In this document: positions 1-6,177 of the stretch, in pieces
Layout: each line of letters begins with the position of its first letter
Numbering within the stretch: position 1 is the stretch's first letter
Source of the DNA: Temnopleurus reevesii
Taxonomy: Eukaryota > Echinodermata > Echinoidea > Temnopleuroida > Temnopleuridae
Reading direction: 5' to 3'
NCBI GenBank assembly: GCA_036244855.1
Contig: BQKZ01002886.1
Span: 23,851 to 34,468, forward strand
Length of the DNA stretch: 10,618 nucleotides
Position numbers and translations under genes: made by a program
The notes under the pieces: model-generated
Seen by the model: the letters and a program-made list of their open reading frames with translations, nothing else
Told to the model about the DNA's origin: nothing
Databases searched by the model: none

Positions 1-117
1 AATGCACCTTTGTAAATGGTAAAATGTCATCCACGAGAAGAGTTAAAAGCGGTACCACAAGGAAGCATCCTCAGCCCTTTTATCATGTTTATTCTTATTT
101 TTCTTGTCAGCTTCTAG
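1..117 (+). pseudogene. Decayed non-LTR retrotransposon reverse-transcriptase fragment
   Basis: The frame starting at base 9 reads FVNGK and then RVKSG up to about base 51. The reading then continues in frame 1 from base 52 as VPQGSILSPF, ending at TAG at 115-117. Together these recall the segment of LINE-type (CR1/Jockey-like) reverse transcriptases in which a variable-SG stretch precedes VPQGS and a hydrophobic strand. A shift at the SG/VPQ boundary, best explained by two lost bases, plus the early stop show it is dead. No YADD catalytic motif or endonuclease domain follows. It may be the end of a longer copy that starts before the window. The family assignment is inferred from one motif only. 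Confidence 0.6.
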
Positions 118-929
118 AGGCAAAATGTGACTCTCAGCGCGGCGCAGAAGAACTAAGAATATCCATCTTTAATTTGTCTGCTCCGTTTAAAGACCTTAAT
201 TATCACATACCGTGTATCGAGAAATATATTTGAAGAAAAAAAACATCCAGATCGTGGGGAACATAGACGCATGTGGCTAGTGTTCTATGACATAAAAAAA
301 TTATTGACAAGCATGAATATAACACAAAATGTTTTAGAATGTGGTTCAAATCAGAAGTTTTGTAACTCGGGCGTCAAATCTAACGCCCAAATGCCCAAAT
401 TTAATTGTTGCCGTTGATAACACTGATTTCAAATTCAACTTCCATATAATTATTTTTTCTCGAAAATTTTGGTTATCATAATAATCTTAGACTTTCACAA
501 TGGTTGTTATAAGCAATTTGTTTAAGCCACTCTTAGTAAAATGAAGGTTTCGAGACGTTTGTCATTCAGTCCTAATTATCTATACCTTTATCGAGCTCAT
601 TTACTTTGTTTTCATTAATGATTTTATTTGAAAGAAATTATTTGACGGAATGATATATAGCCTTTAAACAGATAGACCAGTTTTGGGAGAGATGGCGCTT
701 CAGATATTAAACTACTTTGTGAGTTGCAGTAAAAGTATTACCATAATTCAGTTTTTCAATGGCAAATTAGAGCATGTTCATAGTTTGTTTAAATTAACAT
801 CGATCGAAAAATGGCTTAATCATCGCACAAGAAGAAATAACGACAGCATCGCTCTCCCCAACACAACATGCTTCACGCACAAAATGAATACGAACTCGCA
901 CACTGTCGCTCTTGCCATTCTACGCCGCT
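118..929. other. AT-rich non-coding stretch, no recognisable feature
   Basis: Both strands were read. The longest open frames (for example 683-937) have no domain-like composition and no good splice context. I see no RNA gene, tandem repeat or clear inverted repeat. It is probably intron or intergenic DNA upstream of the TSP1 exons. Confidence 0.5.
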
Positions 930-1040
930 CAGAATAATTGCGAAACTCTTTTCCTAATATCGTACACAGTTATATTTAAGCAAGTAAAGTAATTATCAGC
1001 TAGTTTTTAATCAATTTCTGCATCCCGGCCATAACGATTC
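930..1040 (+). repeat. Intronic block duplicated at 2717-2830 (copy 1)
   Basis: This stretch aligns with 2717-2830 through shared words in the same order: AGAATA, GCGAAA, TCGTACACA, GTAAAG, then ATCAATTTCTGCATCC and ACGAT. Each copy lies about 0.4 kb upstream of a TSP1 exon (1375 and 3111). The likeliest explanation is a tandem duplication of exon plus upstream intron, since diverged. Identity was judged by eye. Confidence 0.6.
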
Positions 1041-1374
1041 TATACCTTTAATACTCCGTGTCAAAAGTGGCTCTGGGGCGAATGTTTTCTCCTACTTAAT
1101 TGAGTTAATTCATCTTTATCTAATGATTCCAATTCATTTATTAATATACATGTAACTATTTGTTATATTGATATCCCTTTAATTTGTAAAAGCTTGCGAC
1201 AGGGACAAATATGATTTGAAAATAAAGTTCATTAAAGTCATGCACAGTATTCTAATTGAAATAATGATTAAAAAAAATCATGGGAGGGTGAATTGCTGTT
1301 ACGGAGGCGCAACGTTTCCCGGAAATTTAAATATATGCTGAATCAAATTTGATCACAAATCTTTTCATTCGCAG
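1041..1374 (+). other. Intron upstream of the broken TSP1 exon, with 3' splice site
   Basis: The stretch is AT-rich with no coding signal. It ends in a pyrimidine-rich run and the acceptor TTCGCAG at 1368-1374, directly before the TSP1-like exon. The acceptor itself looks functional. Confidence 0.5.
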
Positions 1375-1551
1375 TCGATGGTGGTTGGGGCGAGTGGAGT
1401 GATTGGGGAACATGAAGCACTCGTCGCCCCCGGGGGAGGGGTAGCCGCTACAGGAGAAGAGAATGCAACGCACCACCCCCTCAGTTCGGCGGCAGTCGAT
1501 GTCAGGGGCGAAGCACCGAACGAGAAAAATGCACCAAAACTCAACTTCCAG
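1375..1551 (+). pseudogene. Broken thrombospondin type-1 repeat exon
   Basis: This 177-bp stretch between an acceptor (ends 1374) and a donor (GT at 1552) aligns without gaps to the intact TSP1 exon at 3111-3287. After the split Val codon it reads DGGWGEWSDWGT, so the three stacked tryptophans (residues 5, 8, 11) are kept, as are Cys-31, Cys-43 and Cys-53. However, Cys-14 is TGA (1413-1415), the Cys-19 position is CCC (1428-1430) and Cys-58 is CTT (1545-1547). In the usual group-1 pairing (C1-C5, C2-C6, C3-C4) only one disulfide could form. The phases (1 in, 1 out) are still symmetric, so skipping the exon would keep the frame. It is most likely a dead duplicate, though poor assembly quality nearby (adapter at 1773) means base errors cannot be excluded. 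Confidence 0.85.
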
Positions 1552-1556
1552 GTACT

Positions 1557-1709
1557 AAAAGTGAGTTTCGAAAATATAGGACGTCGGTTTGTGGACGGTA
1601 GAAAGTGAGTGAGTATATGATGTGCGCAACAAACGATGCGCACATCAGTTGCGCACTCGTTTTCTACCGTCCACAAGGTTCCGTACAACAATTTCAAAAA
1701 CCCACTTTT
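1557..1709. repeat. Long imperfect hairpin / small MITE abutting a splice donor
   Basis: The left arm begins AAAAGTGAGTTT at 1557 and the right arm ends AAACCCACTTTT at about 1709. The inner core pairs TTGTGGACGGTAGAAA (1589-1604) with TTTCTACCGTCCACAA (1661-1676), and further in GATGTGCGCA with TGCGCACATC, leaving a loop of about 8 bases. The left end sits only five bases inside the intron of the broken TSP1 exon. The right flank CCATGGTA resembles the left flank CCAGGTA, which could be an imperfect target-site duplication. I see no transposase, so it would be a non-autonomous element. Confidence 0.75.
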
Positions 1710-1741
1710 GATGGACCATGGTAACATAGGACCAAGTTGTT

Positions 1742-1851
1742 TTGTGTGTTTTTTTTTTGGGGGGGGGTTTTTTAAGCAGAAGACGGCATACGAGAAAAAC
1801 TTGTGACTGGAGTTTATATTTGTGCGCTTTCTATTTTTTTGGGGGGGGGGG
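1742..1851. other. Sequencing artefact: Illumina P7 index adapter with homopolymer flanks
   Basis: Bases 1774-1795 match positions 2-23 of the Illumina P7 oligonucleotide exactly (AAGCAGAAGACGGC then ATACGAGA). After one expected T (here A) and a six-base index-like stretch comes GTGACTGGAGTT at 1803-1814, the start of the TruSeq index-side sequence. The next 22 bases match the rest of that adapter at 14 positions, with most mismatches reading T. The whole fits 64 bases, 1773-1836, the length expected for a six-base index. Read on the minus strand it is a classic read-through: insert, adapter, then run-off homopolymers (A and C runs). The T/G runs at 1749-1773 and 1837-1851 are part of the artefact. 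Open frames across this region are not biological. Confidence 0.95.
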
Positions 1852-2055
1852 AGGTGCGGCTACCTCCTTACTTCCATCTGCTGCCATTGTTGTTGTTGTT
1901 GTTGTTATATCATTTATAAGCACCTCATCAGCTATACAAAATTAATTTTCGCGACCAAAATATTAAGTTGTGAGTATTTATTCCCATATCATCCAGATAT
2001 TAATACAAATATTAGAAAGATAACAATGATTATAGCCAAGGACAATTAATTGATA

Positions 2056-2194
2056 GGCCAGGGCCTTTATGTATAAAAAGTTGCGTTTGAACGCAGCTTA
2101 AGAAATTCACGTTCCTGATTGGTTAAAATTGGAGTTGCGTTACAGTTTCTTACTTGCGTTTTAACGCAACTTTTTATGCAATAGGTCCCTGGGC
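2056..2194. mobile_element. Small palindromic MITE
   Basis: Terminal inverted repeats of about 40 bp face each other. The left side runs GCCAGGGCCTTTATG, then AAAAAGTTGCGTTTGAACGCA. The right side, read in reverse complement, runs GCCCAGGGACCTATTG, then AAAAAGTTGCGTTAAAACGCA. The element is about 139 bp with no coding capacity. ATA lies just outside both ends and could be a 3-bp target-site duplication. The superfamily is not assigned. Confidence 0.75.
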
Positions 2195-2394
2195 ATACAA
2201 TAATAGAATTTAGATACATACAAACGGATTCGATAATGAATTATTCGTTTTGTTTGGAAAAGACAGAAATTCGCAGATTGATGAGTTGGTAACGGTGGAT
2301 AGATCCAATGAGGTGAACAGGGGAGCGAAAAGATAGATGTTAGAAATTGGGAAAATGTAGGAGAATCACGAAAACAACTATTTTCGAAAAATAG

Positions 2395-2640
2395 TCCCCC
2401 GGGTCAGAGCTAGGGGGCGCCAAAATTTGATGGCCAAAAGTGCTTACAAGGGGGCGCCAAAACGTTGATAGGGGGCGCCAATTTCTTTTTTTTTTCAGCT
2501 CTTCTCAGCCCCCTGGGGGGTGCAAAATTTCAAATTTGCTCTTTGTGCTCAGCCCCCCCCCCCCCCCCCCCCCCCCCATCTATTTTTTTGCTTGTCAGCT
2601 CAGCTAAGCTCCCCAGGGGCGCCAAATTGAGCTCTGTACC
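2395..2640. repeat. Degenerate GGGGGCGCC-rich repeat array
   Basis: The word GGGGGCGCCAA, usually followed by AATTTGA or similar, occurs at 2413, 2450 and 2471, with variants at about 2514 (GGGGGGTGCAAAATTT) and 2616 (GGGGCGCCAAATT). The spacers carry TCAGCTC and C-runs. Spacings are irregular (37, 21, about 43, about 102 bp), so this is a scrambled array or the tail of an unrecognised transposon rather than a clean satellite. Confidence 0.6.
2553..2577 (+). repeat. 25-base poly-C run
   Basis: There is an uninterrupted C run inside the GC-rich repeat. Such runs are poorly sequenced on short-read platforms, so the length is unreliable. A similar 26-base run lies at 8411-8436. Confidence 0.9.
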
Positions 2641-2716
2641 CCCATCCCGTATCAAAATCCTGGGTTCACGCATGGTGGGACTGACGGTTGAATCGAATTC
2701 TCAAAGTAAAATAAAC

Positions 2717-2830
2717 CAGAATATGTGCGAAAATCTGCTCCCAGTTTCGTACACAATCATTTTCATGCATGTAAAGCAGTATGTGAATACATCGCCTTGT
2801 TTCACATCAATTTCTGCATCCTGACGATGT
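2717..2830 (+). repeat. Intronic block duplicated from 930-1040 (copy 2)
   Basis: This is the partner of the block at 930-1040, carrying AGAATATGTGCGAAA, TCGTACACA and ATCAATTTCTGCATCC in the same order. It lies about 0.39 kb upstream of the intact TSP1 exon at 3111 and supports duplication of exon plus upstream intron. Confidence 0.6.
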
Positions 2831-3110
2831 GTATACACACAACCCCTCAAAATATAATGCATTTATTTGGTAAACAGGCAGATCTGCGGGCTGTATGTTG
2901 AATTAAATCCAGGAATAACACGATATAGGATATTTCCGAAAAGTTAAGAGAGCCACACACAATAGAACCGTACGCCATGTCTTCAACTGTGTGGACACAA
3001 CAATCGCAAGCCGGTTCTGACTTGAATAGCATTACAAACGACCATTGAATTTCCAGTCGACTTAAGTTTTCGAAAATAGTTTATATCGTGTTGAATATTC
3101 TTTCCCGCAG

Positions 3111-3287
3111 TTGACGGTGGTTGGGGCGAGTGGTCCGATTGGAGTCCGTGTACTGCCCAGCGGTGCCGGGGGAAAGGGATGCGCTTCAGGACCAGGGACT
3201 GCGACGCACCACGCCCTCAGTTCGGTGGAAGCTATTGTCATGGGACAAGCAGTGACAGCGAGACATGCAAGAAACCCGATTGCCCAG
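3111..3287 (+). CDS. Thrombospondin type-1 repeat, internal exon
   Basis: This is one complete TSP1 domain of 59 codons, an extracellular three-stranded fold that commonly mediates matrix, receptor or glycosaminoglycan binding. The acceptor TTTCCCGCAG ends at 3110 and the donor CCAG|GTAAAC starts at 3288, giving a symmetric phase 1-1 exon. The frame begins VDGGWGEWSDWSPC, with layered tryptophans at residues 5, 8 and 11. Cysteines sit at 14, 19, 31, 43, 53 and 58, the six-cysteine set. The basic stretch RFRTRDC supplies the arginines that usually stack between the tryptophans. WGEW and WSDW-type spacing fits the WxxW motif for C-mannosylation. C1 and C2 are separated by four residues and R precedes C2, so the usual O-fucose motif is absent. 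The neighbouring exon at 4507 continues in phase. The parent protein is unknown, and many families (ADAMTS, hemicentin, semaphorin-5, secreted TSP1 arrays) share this domain. Confidence 0.9.
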
Positions 3288-4040
3288 GTAAACATCTGGA
3301 CATTGCTTTCGGAAGACAGACATTCATTCATTTCTTTGTTTCCATTTTTGTAAGTCCTGTATGTCTCCTAGTCATTCATAGCTCATTCAAGCGCCTTGAG
3401 CATTTAATCAAAATGGATAATGGCGCTCGACAATCTCGTGTATATTTAATATAGGTCTTCCGGCCAATTTCATCAGAGTTGCATTCAAATCAACGAATGG
3501 ATGTTGAGATTCCACTTTCGTGATCGCACTTGTACCATGGTTCCTTTTCCTTTATTTGTCATTCAATTTAGTTTAATATTATTCCTTTAATCTTACTACT
3601 AGTTCAAGTTAGCGGAATATCAATTCCACTTTGAATTATGCACTTCTTGTGGTTTGTTAAATTGTTCGTTCTTACTTTCATGCTGAAATAAGAAAATATT
3701 AATCGCATGTCCATTAAGTCAAATCAAAGGAAGAATATTAAGGTAGTTAAGCAAATGCGGGTCTTGCAGGTATATCACGCTTCACGATATCATGTTTATG
3801 CAAGCTTAAAAGAAAGGGTTCGTAAGTGAGGGGTGCTATTGTTTGGCATAATGAATTCCCCCGACGGAAGTAAAAGTACCTTAATTTACGTCTCCAGCGA
3901 GAAATGATCATAATCCGCTGCTCTCTTTTGCCAGCAATAGTTGTTGGATTGTTCTCAATTCCGTTCAACACCGTTATAATAGGCAACATATTCCAGGGAT
4001 AGATTATGAGACCCGGGCATAACAATCACGGCGCGGCATC
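3288..4040 (+). other. Intron between the two intact TSP1 exons, first part
   Basis: The intron starts with donor GTAAAC at 3288. I see no repeat or coding signal. Open frames at 3179-3454 and 3747-4025 (minus) are compositionally noise or shadows of the exon. Confidence 0.55.
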
Positions 4041-4157
4041 CATGGCACGGCGCCATGGCACGGCGTCATGGCACGGCATCATGGCACATCGTCATGGCAC
4101 GACGTCATGGCACGGTGTCATGGCACGGTATCATGGCACGGCATCAAGGCACGGCCT
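4041..4157 (+). repeat. 13-bp minisatellite, nine copies
   Basis: Consensus CATGGCACGGCGT repeats nine times head to tail at exact 13-base steps (4041, 4054, 4067, 4080, 4093, 4106, 4119, 4132, 4145). Changes concentrate in the last five bases of each unit, and the final unit starts CAAGG. A more degenerate unit may precede at 4028. The GC-rich array stands out from AT-rich surroundings. The 13-base period cannot encode a protein repeat. Confidence 0.95.
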
Positions 4158-4253
4158 TTACGCGATATCTCTAATAAATTGCTGAACATCCTTTGCGCGG
4201 AAGAGCGCGCTGACTAATAGCAACCAATATACTGCGTACATAGCGTGCCCTTA

Positions 4254-4384
4254 AGCCTCGGTCACATAGGGTCCCCGGAAGCAACACGATTGAACACGAT
4301 TCTTTGTTCTGAGGCAGTTAACTGTGAATCAACATAGAGTCGTGTTGAACCGTGTTTCTTCCGGGCCTCTATGTGACTGGGACC
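4254..4384. mobile_element. MITE family A, copy 1 (131 bp)
   Basis: The ends read AGCCTCGGTCACATAG and, in reverse complement, GGTCCCAGTCACATAG. TTA flanks both sides (4251-4253 and 4385-4387), a 3-bp duplication of the TWA type typical of PIF/Harbinger elements. The inner sequence is also roughly palindromic (GTCGTGTTGAA, CAACACGATT, TTCCGG). A sister copy lies at 4948-5058. There is no coding capacity. Confidence 0.85.
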
Positions 4385-4506
4385 TTATGACGTGCCGTGT
4401 TTGATGTGTTGAGGCCTGTAACATATTGACAAAGGTAGTCTCTTCACAAAGACATTACAAAATTCAGTTGTCAATGCCTTAAACCTGATTCAATTTTGTA
4501 CAACAG

Positions 4507-4691
4507 TTGACGGTGGTTGGAGTGAGTGGATCGATTCATCAGACTGTTCTGTCACCTGCGGACGGAGCGGCCGTATAAATCAGAGGAGGTCGTGTACCAA
4601 CCCGGCCCCAGTCCTAGGGGGCAAGGACTGTGAAGGTGACTCCTCCAGGTTGACACCCTGCAGGGGCCTACCACACTGTGAGGGTGATGAG
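4507..4691 (+). CDS. Thrombospondin type-1 repeat, penultimate exon
   Basis: This is a second intact TSP1 domain (62 codons counting the split first codon), preceded by acceptor TACAACAG ending at 4506. It reads VDGGWSEWIDSSDC, so the first two tryptophans are present but the third is Ser (residue 11). Cysteines are at 14, 18, 30, 42, 52 and 58. CSVTCGRSG fits the protein O-fucosylation motif C-x2-3-S/T-C-x2-G, and WSEW fits C-mannosylation. Two donors exist: GAG|GTAAGT at 4692 (strong, exit phase 0) and GAGG|GTGATG at 4684 (weaker, phase 1, which would make the exon 177 bp like its siblings). I chose 4691 because the next plausible exon, at 5640, opens in phase 0. Its 3' half is tandemly copied downstream (4741-5405). 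The domain call is sure; the exact 3' end is less so. Confidence 0.88.
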
Positions 4692-5405
4692 GTAAGTAGA
4701 GTCTTAGAAAAGAATTTCTTAAAGGGTTAACCGTTGTATGTGCACGAACGCGGCCCCAGCCCGACGGGGCAAAGACTGTGAAGGTGACTCCACCAGGTTG
4801 ATACCCTGCAGGAGCCTACCACAGTGTGAGGGTGATGAGGTAGGTAGAATCTTAGAAAAGAAGTTCTTAAAGGGTTAACCGTTGGATGTGCACCAACCCG
4901 GCTACTCTGTAGAGGCCTACCTTGACGTGTAGGGGCTCATTCGGTAAAGCCCTGGTCACATAGGACACCGGACCCTTTGTTCAGTTCACAGTTAGCTGCC
5001 TGCGAACTAAGAGTCGTGTTGAATCGTGTTGCTTCCGGGGCCCTATGTGACCGGGGCTTAAATGGATTCTTAGAAAAGAAGCTTTCAAAGGATTAATCTA
5101 TTGATGTGCACCAACCCGGCCTCAGCCCGCAGGGGCAGGCACTGCAAAAGCGACCGATCAAAGAGGGTACCCTGCAATGATCTCAGCGTGAAGGGTCTCA
5201 TTCGGTAAGTAGAATCTTAGGAAAAAAGTTCTTAAAGGGTTAACCGTTGGATGTGCACCAACCTGGCCCCAGCCCGACGGGGTAAGGACTGTGGAGGTGA
5301 CCTATTAAGGAGGGGAGGGTTCACTGCTAATATCTATTTTAGCGTGAAGGATCTCCTTAAAGTAGATTCTTAGAAAATATGTTCTTTAAAGGTATAAAAA
5401 TACAT
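4593..5405 (+). repeat. Tandem array: 3' half of the TSP1 exon plus donor and intron start
   Basis: Units of about 148 bp start at 4593 (inside the real exon), 4741, 4889, 5107 and 5254. Each runs from TGC/TGT-ACC-AAC-CCG through the last TSP1 cysteines and the donor, then into the intron word CTTAGAAAAGAAGTTCTTAAAGGG. Unit 2 (4741-4888) is well kept: it is open from CTNAAPARRGKDC to EGDE and keeps a donor, GAG|GTAGGT. Unit 3 is deleted internally and holds a MITE. Unit 4 is diverged but keeps three cysteine codons and then hits TAA. Unit 5 is degenerate. None has an evident acceptor, so they are probably intronic relics rather than exons. Confidence 0.9.
4948..5058. mobile_element. MITE family A, copy 2 (111 bp) inside the half-exon array
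   Basis: The ends are AGCCCTGGTCACATAGG and, in reverse complement, AGCCCCGGTCACATAGG. TAA duplicates flank it (4945-4947, 5059-5061). Sister array units carry the uninterrupted site, GGTAAGTAGA at about 5215-5224, so insertion boundaries are fixed by comparison. Inner words AGAGTCGTGTTGAA and TTGCTTCCGG match the copy at 4254-4384. Insertion came after the array began to form. Confidence 0.9.
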
Positions 5406-5639
5406 TTGCACACATTACGGTTATGCTTACAACTTGTTGTGCACCTCAGATATGCTAAAATAATAACCTTTATGAAGTATTCTGGTCGAATGTAGTCCAG
5501 AATATTTAATTGCAACCGGAATAGTCATGTCGATCATCGATCATGACGGACTGACTTTAACATATATCATCATGTTAGTGGAACTTTAAAGGAATCCTCT
5601 ATTTTCTTTGCTTATGTCTTCCACCTCCTGCTGCTCCAG
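5406..5639 (+). other. End of last intron with strong 3' splice site
   Basis: The stretch is AT-rich and ends in a long pyrimidine tract (5594-5636, TCCTCTATTTTC to CCTCCTGCTGCTCCAG), with the acceptor CAG at 5637-5639. The tract is the best-looking acceptor downstream of the TSP1 exons. Confidence 0.6.
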
Positions 5640-5885
5640 TTTTCTTCTTTTTCTGATACCTGGGAGTCAGAAAGTCTGAGGCCAGTGATAGATGTCTCCC
5701 CATCTTCAGATTGTCGAGAGGAATCAGCCAGCTCATCATGGTCATCGGGCTCAGAACAGGGCGGGGCGACTACCCCCAGCGAGGGTCCACACCAGAGTTT
5801 TGACGAGCACTCCCGCTGGAGTTCGGAATCGGTTGCAGATGTCCCTACCGACGCTGATCCATTCGGAAGCAGCTTTCGATCATAA
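5640..5885 (+). CDS. Probable terminal exon: acidic, serine-rich C-terminal tail
   Basis: After the acceptor at 5639 the frame is open for 81 codons to TAA at 5883-5885, starting FSSFSDTWESES and ending DPFGSSFRS. By my count 24 residues are Ser and 15 are Asp or Glu. There is no hydrophobic segment and only one Cys, so it is not another TSP1 domain. Motifs such as SDTWE and SSESVAD suit acidophilic kinases (CK2-like) if the tail were cytoplasmic, but no membrane segment is visible between it and the TSP1 exons. It begins in phase 0, matching the GTAAGT donor at 4692. The compositional contrast with the AT-rich flanks, the pyrimidine tract and the phase match argue for a real exon. No family is recognised. 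Alternatively it could join an exon outside this model. Confidence 0.65.
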   Translation, partial: FSSFSDTWESESLRPVIDVSPSSDCREESASSSWSSGSEQGGATTPSEGPHQSFDEHSRWSSESVADVPTDADPFGSSFRS

Positions 5886-6177
5886 CATACACACTAAGAA
5901 GAAAAAAGGGCAACCTCGCACCTTTATTGGTTTGATATTAAACCCTTACAAAGAAATGCAATTCTGGGAGCGCCTGATAGTAAACCCTTTTCATACTTTG
6001 TACATCTTACAAAACGCATATTTTTGACAACTTTGCACCTTTAACGATGCAAAGTAATGTAATACTGGAACATGCACATTTTAGAGTGCAATATTGAATC
6101 CTTTTTCATAACAGTTAAATATTTTACGACATACATTCAAATTAAGGATCGCTTCATTCCAAGGGAGACAGTTTACC
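5886..6177 (+). other. Probable 3' UTR and flank
   Basis: The stretch follows the TAA of the presumed terminal exon. A variant polyadenylation hexamer, ATTAAA, is at 5937-5942, about 50 bases past the stop. No canonical AATAAA is seen here. There are no other signals. Confidence 0.35.
5937..5942 (+). terminator. Candidate polyadenylation signal ATTAAA
   Basis: This is the second most common animal poly(A) hexamer, and it lies about 50 bases after the stop codon at 5883-5885. T-rich sequence follows near 5988-6004. A six-base word in AT-rich DNA is weak evidence. Confidence 0.3.

Noticed and set aside
1413..1415. In-frame TGA at a cysteine position as a selenocysteine codon
   Set aside because: Two other conserved cysteines of the same domain are also lost, TSP1 repeats are not known selenoproteins, and no SECIS-like element can be tied to this transcript. 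A dead exon or base error is simpler.
1365..1727. 120-codon minus-strand open frame
   Set aside because: It is the antisense shadow of the TSP1-like exon plus the hairpin, with no domain of its own.
1742..2049. Open frames of 67 and 75 codons starting near the G runs
   Set aside because: They run through the adapter artefact, G homopolymers and a TTG repeat. Gly/Cys/Val runs come from simple sequence.
2465..2824. 119-codon frame with proline run
   Set aside because: The proline run is the poly-C tract in translation, and the rest is repeat-derived.
3062..3331. 89-codon minus-strand frame and overlapping plus frames at 3111-3454
   Set aside because: They are shadows of the intact TSP1 exon in other frames. 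The real frame is set by the splice sites and six cysteines.
4041..4157. CRISPR array
   Set aside because: The repeats are 13 bp, directly head to tail with no spacers, in animal DNA. It is a minisatellite.
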